A DNA stretch of 64,000 nt from JBBRMU01 sp038230655 (GTDB taxonomy: Bacteria; Patescibacteriota; Microgenomatia; UBA1406; GWC2-37-13): the NCBI GenBank assembly GCA_038230655.1, contig JBBRMU010000001.1:1-64000 (forward strand), given 5' to 3'. Both the position numbers and the translations under genes were made by a program. The notes under the pieces were generated by a model that was not told the origin of the DNA, did no database searches, and was given only the letters and a program-made list of their open reading frames with translations. Below, piece by piece: positions 51,948 to 60,645 of the stretch (its first letter is position 1; each line of letters begins with the position of its first letter).

Positions 51948-52629
51948 GACTAGCCGCAGCCTTGCGCAAACACCTTATATAGTCCTGAGTACTACATCCC
52001 TGGCCAAACTTCGTTTTTATTGTGCTGCAGCTTGTATATTTACAGCTGGCTGCTGTTGGAGCAGTTGTTACAGAATTGTTGCCTGAAGTGGAATTAGGAA
52101 TGACCAAATGTTGGACTGGTGTTGCCGACAGTGTCTTGGCGGGAATTGTTAGTTTTGGTTTGGCGGACGAGGTTGCATCCGATGTACCGTCAGTGGAAGA
52201 TGTACTAAAAGACCATGGCACACCATCGTTGTCAAAACATGAACTCCCTATCTGAATTCTAAAGTAGTACGTCGCGCCTGCCTGCAGCCCCTCAATTGTT
52301 TTAGAGTGGTCCGTCGTCGGGCTTTCTTCAGGCGCATAGTCAGGAGTAGCCTTCGAGGCAGAGTCGGTTGTCTTGCAGCTTAAAACAGCATCCATGTTGT
52401 TTGAGTAAAGAATTTGCCCCTGGTCAGACGAACCTGTTGTCCATGTGATTTTAACTGAGTTTGGAGAGTTGGGGCTGATTGTTACATCTAGAGGTTTATC
52501 ATCACTTGCCTTTGTCAGTCCTCCCCTACCTAAAAGCACAACAATCACTAAAGCAGCTACTACCAGACCAATGAGAATTGGAATTTTTTTCGAAATATGC
52601 ATTTTAGGCGGAATCGGTGTTGTGTCCAT
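51937..52629 (-). CDS. Membrane-anchored fibronectin type III protein
   Basis: 230 residues: short cytoplasmic start, one membrane segment (about 16-34), an FN3 domain (about 46-145) ending in TYYFRIQIG, a Ser/Thr linker and a Cys-rich tail (SCKYTSCSTIK...CSTQDYIRC). It is the last gene of the surface-protein run and starts 3 bases after the cohesin gene, so it is probably co-transcribed. An extracellular adhesion or binding role is expected. Confidence 0.78.
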   Translation of the reverse strand: MDTTPIPPKMHISKKIPILIGLVVAALVIVVLLGRGGLTKASDDKPLDVTISPNSPNSVKITWTTGSSDQGQILYSNNMDAVLSCKTTDSASKATPDYAPEESPTTDHSKTIEGLQAGATYYFRIQIGSSCFDNDGVPWSFSTSSTDGTSDATSSAKPKLTIPAKTLSATPVQHLVIPNSTSGNNSVTTAPTAASCKYTSCSTIKTKFGQGCSTQDYIRCLRKAAASPTP

Positions 52630-52632
52630 ATT

Positions 52633-53319
52633 TTAGAGTAAAATTTTTACAATACCTCCTACTAAGACTAGCAAAACTCCTAACACTGTAATCGATGTCA
52701 AATTTGAGACTGTACCTGTGTCTGGAAGCTTTGTGAGAGGTGTTGGCGTAGCTAATATGCTCGGTGCAAGAGTTGGTGTTGCAGTCGGCGTAGAACTACC
52801 TCCAATTCCACCAGTAACAGTTGCTGTTTGATTTGAACTACATACAAGTACATTGGTTCCGTCGATATTGGATGGCTCATACTTAATAACTTTAGAACTT
52901 GTACCTGAGTTAGCATCACAGTAATACTGGACGGCTGTTGAGGCATTCTTTAAAACAACGAAAGTAATCGTTGCAATAGTTCCGTCGCCTGTTTTAGATG
53001 ATGCCACATCATTGACTGTACCATAAATAGAGACTTTACCTGGTGTTTGAGAGTTAGTTACTGATGGAAAGTATGTGCCGGGAGTTATGCTTTGGACCTG
53101 AAGAGCTGTTGAGTCGTATGTTACAATCGCATCGGTGCTTGAAATAGTGCTTGAGCCAGGACTTACAATGACTGCAGCATCAAAAGTACTCCCTACTTCT
53201 GCTGAGTAAGATGGCAGGTCAAATTTTAATGCAGCATTGGACACAGCAAATATAGGTGCCACGTTTATGAAAACGCCTATGATTGCTGCGAGAACGATAG
53301 CTATTTTTTTTAGTTTCAT
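52633..53319 (-). CDS. Exported cohesin-type protein with LPDTG sorting signal
   Basis: 228 residues: signal peptide (about 1-25), one cohesin-like beta-domain (about 27-165) with AIVTYDSTALQVQSITPG, then a Pro/Thr linker and LPDTG (about 195-199) plus a hydrophobic segment, a classic sortase substrate end. Cohesins hold dockerins; dockerin genes lie upstream in the same run. Starts 4 bases after the next gene's stop. No sortase is visible in the window. Confidence 0.8.
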   Translation of the reverse strand: MKLKKIAIVLAAIIGVFINVAPIFAVSNAALKFDLPSYSAEVGSTFDAAVIVSPGSSTISSTDAIVTYDSTALQVQSITPGTYFPSVTNSQTPGKVSIYGTVNDVASSKTGDGTIATITFVVLKNASTAVQYYCDANSGTSSKVIKYEPSNIDGTNVLVCSSNQTATVTGGIGGSSTPTATPTLAPSILATPTPLTKLPDTGTVSNLTSITVLGVLLVLVGGIVKILL

Positions 53320-53323
53320 TTCT

Positions 53324-53944
53324 TTATAAAATTTTAACCGACACTGAGTTTAGGTTTGGTTTAAACTCGTAGTATTTCGAGTCAATCATTCTAGTTTTTT
53401 CATTTTTTATCTCTTGCTTTAGTTCTATTGTAGTACTCGATTCTTTCAGAGTTACAAAGTTTACTACCACAATATCTTCATCATTTAACATCGTGGGTGT
53501 TTTTGATGCAGAAACCTTAGTACCTGTTATAGATATCTGCCCTTTTTTCTTAGTGAAAGAACTTATCTGAAACTGGCTCTCTCTAGGAAGAACCTTAGAA
53601 ACTAATAATACGCTAGGGTCATAAGTAATAAGAACATCAAAACCTGCTATTTCTTTACCTTCAGAGTTTCCTTTTACAGTGACTGGTAGTAGCCTTCCTA
53701 CATTGAACTTACGAGTATTTTCTTTTATAGATATATTAAAGCTACCACCTGGAACTACTGGATGATTAACTGGCACAGGAGTATTACTTACTTGTGCTTT
53801 AGTAGTTATTTCAGGATTCCTAGGCTGATTCTTACCCAATACTCCTAAAAATAAACCTATTGCAACAAATATTACTAATAATATGACTATGCTATTTCTC
53901 AGTAAATTACTCTGAGATGAAACTTCGTTTTTCTTTTTTTCCAT
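53324..53944 (-). CDS. Membrane-anchored cohesin-like protein
   Basis: 206 residues: short cytoplasmic start, a membrane segment (about 17-34), linker, and a cohesin-fold domain (about 70-206) with FDVLITYDPSVLLVSKVLP and NDEDIVVVNFVTLKES. It ends in the domain without a sorting signal. Two neighbours are cohesins or dockerins on the same strand, with short gaps, so one transcript is likely. Confidence 0.72.
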   Translation of the reverse strand: MEKKKNEVSSQSNLLRNSIVILLVIFVAIGLFLGVLGKNQPRNPEITTKAQVSNTPVPVNHPVVPGGSFNISIKENTRKFNVGRLLPVTVKGNSEGKEIAGFDVLITYDPSVLLVSKVLPRESQFQISSFTKKKGQISITGTKVSASKTPTMLNDEDIVVVNFVTLKESSTTIELKQEIKNEKTRMIDSKYYEFKPNLNSVSVKIL

Positions 53945-53966
53945 AAATTAACTTGAACTTTTATAT

Positions 53967-55205
53967 CTATTGCGCTTCTGGATCATCGTACTTAATTCCT
54001 AATGCTGCGATTACTATTGAGTAGTCTTGAGTATCTATATTTCCATCTAAATTTACGTCAGCAGCAGTTAAAACTGCTGCAGTTCTGTCATTAAAATGGT
54101 CTACTATATATGCCGTGTCTACTGAGTCTATTAAGCCGTCTTGAGCATTTTGCGTACTTGGACTTATTGGTAAATCACCTGCTAGTTGTGTAATTCCTCT
54201 CATATCTATAATATTTGCGCCGAGGTTAAGATGAATACCATAGTTTGCACAGTTATAGGTTCCTGGAGTCGTCTCAGTTGGGGTGCTTACACAAACTCGC
54301 TTCTGTAGGTGCTTCGGCCCTTTTACATATAAAGTATAGGCAGTATTAACTCCTCCTATACTGACAACGTTAATGTTCATGGATCCTGTCCAAATGCCTA
54401 GTGGGCCACTCGTGAATGTGACAACTTGTGAATAACTTTCATTTGTGGCTACGCTTACTAATTTAACCTTGACTGCCATAGTAGCCGCAGGCGTTAAGTC
54501 TTTGGTAATACCTTGGAACCTTAAATCCATATTGAGTGTTGTATTACCAGAAGGGGTTGGTGTTGCTGTTGGTGATACAGAAACTGATGGTGAAATTGTT
54601 GTAACAGGAGTTCCTGTGAACGACGTATTTGAGACTGACAAAGTACTCGAGTTAACCGGTACTAGATCTAGACGGTACAGCTGTTCTAAAGCTACCAAAT
54701 TACCCATAAATGTAAAGTTGGAGGTTGTAAAATTCTGATCTATAACTGTTAAATGAATAGTCGCAACAGCTGTATCTTGATTTACTACAACAGATGCAGA
54801 GTTGAATATTTCTCCTTGAAGTACTAGTCTACCTGTAGCATTGGCTTGAGTTAAATCTGTTGAGTCTCCTAAACCAGTCGTAACTCTGCCTAAAGTATAG
54901 GTTACATTTGTAATTCGTATTTTGGTTCTGTCAAAAGAGCCTAAGATCCGATAGCCTTGTATTGATAATGGACCGCTAACTTGTCCAAGTTTGATAGCTA
55001 CCGGGACATCCTGTTGAGGTGGGGCTACAACAGATGCTGGAACGAATTGTAAAGTTGCAAACTCACCAGTACTCGCTTTTGTCTTCCTTTGATAATTTTT
55101 GCTTAAAATTGTAAAAAAAACAACAGTAACTATAACAGCGAATATTATTAATAAACTTACTGTTCTGTTATAGGTGTTTTCTGAAGTGGTAAAACTTTTT
55201 GTCAT
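53967..55205 (-). CDS. Cohesin-like and dockerin-containing surface protein
   Basis: 412 residues: membrane segment (about 16-34), a cohesin-type domain (about 45-205), a Thr/Pro linker, a second beta-region (about 225-335), and a dockerin type I end with two calcium loops, DGLIDSVDTAYIVDHF and VNLDGNIDTQDYSIVI. Carrying both cohesin and dockerin, it could link two partners. It begins 3 bases after the SLH protein gene. Confidence 0.8.
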   Translation of the reverse strand: MTKSFTTSENTYNRTVSLLIIFAVIVTVVFFTILSKNYQRKTKASTGEFATLQFVPASVVAPPQQDVPVAIKLGQVSGPLSIQGYRILGSFDRTKIRITNVTYTLGRVTTGLGDSTDLTQANATGRLVLQGEIFNSASVVVNQDTAVATIHLTVIDQNFTTSNFTFMGNLVALEQLYRLDLVPVNSSTLSVSNTSFTGTPVTTISPSVSVSPTATPTPSGNTTLNMDLRFQGITKDLTPAATMAVKVKLVSVATNESYSQVVTFTSGPLGIWTGSMNINVVSIGGVNTAYTLYVKGPKHLQKRVCVSTPTETTPGTYNCANYGIHLNLGANIIDMRGITQLAGDLPISPSTQNAQDGLIDSVDTAYIVDHFNDRTAAVLTAADVNLDGNIDTQDYSIVIAALGIKYDDPEAQ

Positions 55206-55208
55206 AGT

Positions 55209-56771
55209 TTATTTAGGTTTGTTAGCTCTATTTTTCATTTGCGCACTGATTGTTCCAGAATTATTTATTGTATTTATTATAATAGCACTATCAGATGCAT
55301 TCACTCGCCCATCTGAATTAATATCTGCGGACACTCCAACAGGTATTTCACCATCCGTGACAGTTCTAACATAGTAGAGATAATCTCTGGAGTCGATAAT
55401 ACCATCACAGTCGGCATCACCTTGCGACTTAGTGGCTGGACAAAGAGTTTGGGTAGGTGCTGGAGTGCCAGTATAATTAACTGTTGTTAGATTTAGTCTC
55501 ACACCTGCACATTCTTGTGTAGTGTCAATAATTGCACATTGGGTATTAATTTCAGAGTGTTGATCAATTCTTGGATGATTACAATAGAAATAACGCTGAG
55601 GAGGACCTGATGGCAGCGGATTTACACAAACATAGTAATCACCATCTGTTGGAACTCCATCAAAATAAAATGCGCCATCTTGTCCACTTGCTCCTGATCC
55701 TGTAACTGCGGTTTGTGAGAAACCTGAGTTATTATTAATCCGAACTGTGACACCATTTAGACCAGGATACATAGTAATCCACGGAGCAGGAGTTACATTA
55801 GGATAGCCTCCTACAGTTGGACATTGTAGTGGTCGAGATGTACCTAGATCAAGCACTTGTCCGCTTACCTGACAGACTGTAGGTATTGGTGAAGGGGTCA
55901 AAGTAGGTGAAGGTGTAAGTGTAGCTGTCGGCGTCAATGTCGGAGTTCCAGGAACTGGTGTATTTGTAGGTGTTGCTGCTGGGGGGGTTATGGATGCTAT
56001 ATAATTAGGATAGTATGTTTGAATGGTAGTTTCTGTAGCCTGTCCGCGATTCATGCCTACATTAGGCCGTAAATAAGGAAGATTAGAACAGTTGTTAGGA
56101 CATCCACAGGGCTCACCTGTTCCGCAAAGGCTATAGCCAGATATTAAACCACGAGAACCTAAGCTATAAGCATAGGGAAAAAATTGATTCGACGATGGAA
56201 CATCAGCAAAGAGTTGGGTTGGTGAAGGGTCATTGTATTGCTTCGAGACAGCAATAAACTTTACCGCTTGACCTCTTGTTAGTGGAAGGCATCCTCTAAA
56301 GTAGTTACCACTACCGTTTGCCTCTAGTACACCACAGTAGTTATTCCCATCTCCTGTATATCCCCCCGTAACGCCAGCATTATAAATCCGATAAATGTAT
56401 GTATAAAATGGATCAGTTCTCACAACGTCTCCAAAAAAATTCCAGCCATTATTGGGATTAGCCGTGTACTGGGCAGCTTGGGATAGTAATTTTGCAAACT
56501 CGTCTCGGCGCATCACATTACCCGGCAAGAAACACGGAGCTGTCGTGTTGTTGTTTGTACAATCTGGATCAGAATAACCATCAACAATATTTAAACATGT
56601 TGCGAAATGAATTGAAGGGAAAAATTGAGAAGAGTTCGAATCGACATAGTTTCCACATGATCCAGCGTGGTTTGCATTAATTGAAGATGGGAAATAGGAA
56701 AATATTATAAAGACCGCCAGAGAAAAACCAATTAAAGAAGATATTACTTTTAATTTATGGATGGGACTCAT
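55209..56771 (-). CDS. SLH-domain protein with C-terminal dockerin
   Basis: 520 residues: signal peptide (about 1-33), three S-layer homology repeats (about 45-265, each with a FxD or GYxG turn: NVMRRDEFAKLL, LTRGQAVKFI, MNRGQATETT), a long Pro/Thr linker, a prealbumin-like beta domain with GQDGAFYFDGVP, and a dockerin (DADCDGIIDSRDYLYYV, ADINSDGRVNASDSAII). SLH usually binds wall polymers; the dockerin should catch a cohesin. First gene of the run, with TTGACA-N18-TATTCT upstream (56811-56782). Confidence 0.85.
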   Translation of the reverse strand: MSPIHKLKVISSLIGFSLAVFIIFSYFPSSINANHAGSCGNYVDSNSSQFFPSIHFATCLNIVDGYSDPDCTNNNTTAPCFLPGNVMRRDEFAKLLSQAAQYTANPNNGWNFFGDVVRTDPFYTYIYRIYNAGVTGGYTGDGNNYCGVLEANGSGNYFRGCLPLTRGQAVKFIAVSKQYNDPSPTQLFADVPSSNQFFPYAYSLGSRGLISGYSLCGTGEPCGCPNNCSNLPYLRPNVGMNRGQATETTIQTYYPNYIASITPPAATPTNTPVPGTPTLTPTATLTPSPTLTPSPIPTVCQVSGQVLDLGTSRPLQCPTVGGYPNVTPAPWITMYPGLNGVTVRINNNSGFSQTAVTGSGASGQDGAFYFDGVPTDGDYYVCVNPLPSGPPQRYFYCNHPRIDQHSEINTQCAIIDTTQECAGVRLNLTTVNYTGTPAPTQTLCPATKSQGDADCDGIIDSRDYLYYVRTVTDGEIPVGVSADINSDGRVNASDSAIIINTINNSGTISAQMKNRANKPK

Positions 56772-56781
56772 ATGTGATCTA

Positions 56782-56811
56782 AGAATAACATGAATGAAAA
56801 GAGCTTGTCAA
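56782..56811 (-). promoter_or_regulatory. Promoter of the cohesin/dockerin/SLH run
   Basis: TTGACA (56811-56806), 18-nt spacer, TATTCT (56787-56782) on the minus strand, 10 nt before the ATG at 56771. Confidence 0.6.
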
Positions 56812-56820
56812 TGAGATTTA

Positions 56821-57105
56821 TCAAGTAAATGAAGGCTGTTCATTGAAACGTTTTTCCATATCTATAAGTTGTTTATCGTAATACTCAATTAAAGAATTCA
56901 TATCTTTTTTTATTAATTTGATATCTGTACGTATTGGTTTTAAGGTTTTGTTAATCTTTGCTATAGAAGATTTTATGGGTTTGAGTTCTTTTTTAAACTT
57001 TTGATCCAGCTTTTGATCCAACTTTTTATCATATTCATCAAAACGAACATTCAATTTCTCATCAATAACCTGACCGATAGCTGCTAGATCTTTCTCAGTT
57101 AACAT
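56821..57105 (-). CDS. MLT-family coiled-coil protein
   Basis: 94 residues from ATG 57105, chosen because the conserved start MLTEKDLAAIGQVIDEKL begins there. Charged heptads (YDKKLDQKLDQKFKKELKPIK) continue to a second conserved part IKKDMNSLIEYYDK. It is the intact relative of the frameshifted gene at 1239. Upstream lies the shared element ATTGTAGATTATAGTCTATT (about 57140-57160). Function unknown; likely oligomeric helix bundle. Confidence 0.7.
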   Translation of the reverse strand: MLTEKDLAAIGQVIDEKLNVRFDEYDKKLDQKLDQKFKKELKPIKSSIAKINKTLKPIRTDIKLIKKDMNSLIEYYDKQLIDMEKRFNEQPSFT

Positions 57106-57165
57106 AAGTAGAAAAAGTTTACACAACAAACTCTGTCTCTGCAATAGACTATAATCTACAATGTT

Positions 57166-57462
57166 TTAGATTACCTTGAGAAGTCTGAATAAAACAAAAC
57201 TTATGAAGTAGAACAAGACAACTTGAAATAAAGGCAGGAATAATGTCAAAAAGATAGCTACAATTGCAAGAATAAGAAATGCCTCATTGTGAATCGCCGG
57301 TAGTAGACCTTTTGTAATAAGAATAAGTATTGTTAGTGTGAGTAAAGGAGCGGTCTTAAACCAGATTAAATCAATATGAAAGACTGCAAGCAGTATTAAA
57401 ATTAACGAAGCTATAATTAAAAAAATTTCTTTTGTGTCGAAGTAAAATGGACCTAGGTACAT
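57166..57462 (-). CDS. Small polytopic membrane protein
   Basis: 98 residues, almost wholly hydrophobic, with three or four membrane segments and no charged motif or family I recognise. It is the last gene of a three-gene run after the Cys-rich stalk protein, 38 bases behind the preceding gene. Confidence 0.65.
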   Translation of the reverse strand: MYLGPFYFDTKEIFLIIASLILILLAVFHIDLIWFKTAPLLTLTILILITKGLLPAIHNEAFLILAIVAIFLTLFLPLFQVVLFYFISFVLFRLLKVI

Positions 57463-57500
57463 AGTTAAACTATAATAATTTTTCTAATAATAATCAATAC

Positions 57501-57947
57501 TTATTTATAAAATACTTTATCCTTTATAACTTCAGCTTCTGTTGGAGGTTCTTTCCCCTTCTCAACGTATATCGTTATATTTTCACCTTTGATTAAATAC
57601 ATGTGTTTAACCCATTCAATCTCACCCACTTTGACAGTATAAACTGATCCAACATCAGTATCAGCTGCGTAAACTCCCTGAGCTATTTTATTTAAAGATG
57701 ACGTTTTTGCTTTATCTTCTAGTTGTGCAATCTGATCTTTAGCTTCTAAGTAGGGTTGAGTTTTTCTATTATGAAATAAGCTCGCAATTTTATTTTGTGT
57801 ACGATCAGCGATTTCAACAAATGTATAGTAAAAGTCTGGATTTACTTTTGGTGTAGATGCGACGAATACCTTATTGCTGACTAGACGCACAGTTATCAGC
57901 GAGATTAAAATGCTAAAGAATATTTTTAGATAGAAAGATTTTTTCAT
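57501..57947 (-). CDS. Membrane-anchored small protein, unknown function
   Basis: 148 residues: N-terminal membrane segment or signal (about 7-25), a helical region with ADRTQNKIASLFHNRK, then a small beta domain with VGSVYTVKVGEIEWVKHMYLIKG. No family recognised. Starts 3 bases after the stop of the Cys-rich gene, so it is translated in the same unit. Confidence 0.65.
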   Translation of the reverse strand: MKKSFYLKIFFSILISLITVRLVSNKVFVASTPKVNPDFYYTFVEIADRTQNKIASLFHNRKTQPYLEAKDQIAQLEDKAKTSSLNKIAQGVYAADTDVGSVYTVKVGEIEWVKHMYLIKGENITIYVEKGKEPPTEAEVIKDKVFYK

Positions 57948-57950
57948 ATA

Positions 57951-59825
57951 TTATTGAAAGTTTACAATAAATGTTAAAGCTCCATCTCCATTATTTACAG
58001 GTCTAAAAGTTTGGGAAAAGTGGCCTGGGTCAGAGCCAGGGAGTTCAATTAAAGCTCGAGCTTTCACCATCTCTGGTGCATCTCGCCAATCGTAAATCCA
58101 TTTTTCAACTATTTCTGGATTTTGATTACTTCTCAAAATAAGTGGAGACGGAATAATATCTTTCTGATTTACCCAGGTATAGTCATATTGCCTATCATAA
58201 ACCTTTAACTCTGTAACAGTTACCTGTCCACCTGAATGATTATTTAATTGGACGATCACTCTATGTATATAGTTGCTTATATCAATTGTGTCATTCACCG
58301 TTGCCTCTGTCGCTAAATTCGACTGTGAGTTTAGTACGGGAATTGTAAATTTATGATCTACATTATAGAAAGCTCTCAAAGCATTAATATAATTACCTAC
58401 ATATCCATCTCCACCATAGTAAATTAACTCCAACCAGTAGTGATGAGGGCAAGGATTATCCGGGTATGAGTTTTCAAAATATGCTAGGTTTGTAAAGGTA
58501 ACTGTGTTATTAGTGAAATTTATTGGTTGATATTGCCAGAAAGATCCATCTGTACCTGAATGGGTGCAATTTGAATGTAAGGTGAATGTATCCCGTTTTA
58601 ACTCAGCTCTAATGTGTCTGTTTAATAGGGTGACATCTGCTAGTCGCGGATATACCAAATTATTAAGATGTATAACTATCCTACCATCATGTCTACTATG
58701 ATCTACGAGTCCAAGAGTTGGAGTCGGAGTTGGAGCAGCGGGGACCCAGCAACCATTTTCCTGTTTACATGTATGCCAGAAACTATTGGATTCACAGGTT
58801 GGTTTATCTGGTTGAGCACAACTGCCCTGGCCCTGTGGTGAAGCAACCCAACATCCAGCGCTGTCCTGAGTACAGTGATGCCAGAAACTATTGGATTCAC
58901 AGGTTGGTTTATCTGGTTGAGCACAACTATGTGTTCCTCCTGTACATGCTGCTACGTCTCTTGAATCTCGTGTATTACAAGACCAGTAATGCCACTCCGT
59001 CCCGTTTGGACATTGAGGATGATCTGATACACACGACCCTCCACTCACTGTACCTGACCAAGCACATCCTCGTGTTTGGACACATAGAACACAGTCATTA
59101 ACATTACAGGTTGGTTGTCCTGGTTCTGGACTGGTTGCTGGTGGTTCTGGGCTTGTGTTAGGTGGTGGAGTCTGATGCGTAGTTGGAGTTGCAGTAGCGG
59201 CAGGTGGATGTTGTCTACAGTCTGTTCCTTGTGGTCCACAACATGATCCAGCCCCCCAACTACATCTAACGACCCCGTCGCTTTCTCGCTGCCAGGTTCC
59301 TCCCATTTTATGACATGACTGACCATGATCTGAGTAATCTTCAGTACATGATGTGCCAATTCGTGAATCAGGAGTTGGACTAGGTGCTCCTGGCACTGGA
59401 GTATTCGTGGGTTGATTTGGAACAGGAGTATTTGTAGGAGGTGTTCTGTAAGTAAGCTGCATACATCTAAAATCAGACTGTCCAGCTCCAAACTGATAAC
59501 ACCAGGCGCTACTAGCCGGATCAACGAAACCCGGTTGGCCTTCATTTCTTAAACACTCACTCGTTGCAGTACAATAACTTCTCTGAGCTCTGATATCAGA
59601 ACGTAAAAAACGTGAAGAATTGCAGTCTGCTATCCAGTCGTAAACTGAGGAATTAGGATTTGGAGCCCCTGCTGGATTATTTCCACAAGACTCTCCGTTC
59701 GCTAATGTTTTTGTAGTCTGGGGATGATTTCCAAAAAGTGAAGATACTAATGCAATCGCCGTCACGAAGACAAACGCCCCGATTGTAATCATCGTAATAA
59801 TTTCACCTTTTTGAGACTCTCTCAT
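57951..59825 (-). CDS. Large membrane-anchored Cys-rich surface protein
   Basis: 624 residues: membrane segment (about 11-30), a Cys-rich lumen-type region with four or more small disulfide units, Thr/Pro linkers, and two identical 17-residue blocks CAQPDKPTCESNSFWHxC (about 302-319 and 339-356) followed by another Cys-Trp loop. The end (about 380-624) is a beta-rich domain with no known family. Outside the cell, disulfides would be expected. Encoded by DNA with a perfect 51-bp direct repeat. Confidence 0.72.
   Translation of the reverse strand: MRESQKGEIITMITIGAFVFVTAIALVSSLFGNHPQTTKTLANGESCGNNPAGAPNPNSSVYDWIADCNSSRFLRSDIRAQRSYCTATSECLRNEGQPGFVDPASSAWCYQFGAGQSDFRCMQLTYRTPPTNTPVPNQPTNTPVPGAPSPTPDSRIGTSCTEDYSDHGQSCHKMGGTWQRESDGVVRCSWGAGSCCGPQGTDCRQHPPAATATPTTHQTPPPNTSPEPPATSPEPGQPTCNVNDCVLCVQTRGCAWSGTVSGGSCVSDHPQCPNGTEWHYWSCNTRDSRDVAACTGGTHSCAQPDKPTCESNSFWHHCTQDSAGCWVASPQGQGSCAQPDKPTCESNSFWHTCKQENGCWVPAAPTPTPTLGLVDHSRHDGRIVIHLNNLVYPRLADVTLLNRHIRAELKRDTFTLHSNCTHSGTDGSFWQYQPINFTNNTVTFTNLAYFENSYPDNPCPHHYWLELIYYGGDGYVGNYINALRAFYNVDHKFTIPVLNSQSNLATEATVNDTIDISNYIHRVIVQLNNHSGGQVTVTELKVYDRQYDYTWVNQKDIIPSPLILRSNQNPEIVEKWIYDWRDAPEMVKARALIELPGSDPGHFSQTFRPVNNGDGALTFIVNFQ
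58773..58823 (-). repeat. 51-bp direct repeat, copy 1 (in the Cys-rich gene)
   Basis: 58773-58823 and 58878-58928 are identical over 51 bases, beginning ATGCCAGAAACTATTGGATT on the plus strand. Translated on the minus strand it gives the repeated CAQPDKPTCESNSFWH block. Identity without drift suggests a recent duplication. Confidence 0.9.
58878..58928 (-). repeat. 51-bp direct repeat, copy 2
   Basis: Identical partner of 58773-58823, 54 bases apart. Confidence 0.9.
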
Positions 59826-59877
59826 TATTTAAACATTATCAGTTTTAAAATATGAAATCAAGTAGACAAAATGCAGA

Positions 59878-60099
59878 TCACTTCTTCGAGTTTATGGGTG
59901 TGATCTCAAGGTGGTTTTCAATTCGATCTATTCGTCTATCGTGGATCCATATTCTTTTATCAAAGTGGTCAATTATTAAGTTAATATTCCTATCTATTCT
60001 TTTTATATGAGCATATATCTTTTTCATGTCAACTTTTATTGGTTTAAGTTTCTCATCAACAACCTGCCCTATTGCAGTAAGATCTTCTTGGGTTAGCAT
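59878..60099 (-). CDS. MLT-family short coiled-coil protein
   Basis: 73 residues from ATG 60099, where the conserved MLTQEDLTAIGQVVDEKL starts; a longer frame to 60150 is ignored. It then has LKPIKVDMKKIYAHIKRIDRNINLIIDHFDKR, aligning with the two longer relatives but missing the heptad block. Upstream is the shared element TTGTGGATTATAGACTATTG (60132-60151). Neighbour of the HTH gene that faces away. Confidence 0.7.
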   Translation of the reverse strand: MLTQEDLTAIGQVVDEKLKPIKVDMKKIYAHIKRIDRNINLIIDHFDKRIWIHDRRIDRIENHLEITPINSKK

Positions 60100-60131
60100 A
60101 TTCAATACTTTATACCAACAACCTTGGTTAT

Positions 60132-60151
60132 TCAATAGTCTATAATCCACA
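60132..60151 (-). repeat. Element shared by the MLT coiled-coil genes
   Basis: TTGTGGATTATAGACTATTG, about 33 nt before the ATG. Matches at about 1660 and 57150, with an orphan at 8984-9007. Confidence 0.5.
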
Positions 60152-60189
60152 AGTCATCCCTGTTTTATATCATTTGATGTAGTTTGTTG

Positions 60190-60218
60190 TTGACATATTG
60201 AAAGTAATTTTTTATAAT
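60190..60218 (+). promoter_or_regulatory. Consensus promoter of the HTH gene
   Basis: TTGACA (60190-60195), 17-nt spacer, TATAAT (60213-60218), a full consensus, about 85 nt before the ATG. Confidence 0.75.
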
Positions 60219-60302
60219 CAAGTTGTAATATACTCATTGCACTTAAAAGTGGCAGGGTATATAATCCACTAATTAAGATTGTTATAGTAATCTAAAACAA
60301 AT

Positions 60303-60500
60303 ATGGCTAAAATCTCAATTAAAGACCTTCCCGATTTATTAACTATCCGTGAGGTCGCAAATCTTCTTCGCGTTTCTTCCCTCACGATTAAAAGATGGGG
60401 CAAAAAAGGAAAACTGCCAGCTATACGTATTAACTCTCGTGGTGACAGGAGATATAAGAAAGACGTCGTTCTAAAACTTCTCGGAGTTGAAGAAGAGTAA
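60303..60500 (+). CDS. MerR/excisionase-type HTH DNA-binding protein
   Basis: 65 residues. LTIREVANLLRVSSLTIKRWGKKGKLPAIRI followed by RYKKDVV is the standard helix-turn-helix of the HTH_17 group, used by excisionases and small regulators. There is no effector domain. Its promoter is a perfect consensus, so it is strongly made. It lies beside the MLT coiled-coil gene and a decayed gene, and no integrase is visible. Confidence 0.88.
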   Translation: MAKISIKDLPDLLTIREVANLLRVSSLTIKRWGKKGKLPAIRINSRGDRRYKKDVVLKLLGVEEE

Positions 60501-60645
60501 ATTTAGGCTTCTTCTCTAATTCTCTAAGTCCATTTTTGAAAAAAAACATTCTACATGTTCAAGGGGTCGATTTTCATTATACTTATGCACTAGTACGTGA
60601 GTACAGTCGAAAACTGCCTTTTTGAATAAAGAGTATGCAGATTAA

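Noticed and set aside
52633..56771. A true cellulosome
   Set aside because: Cohesin and dockerin modules are present, but no glycoside hydrolase or carbohydrate-binding module is encoded in the window.
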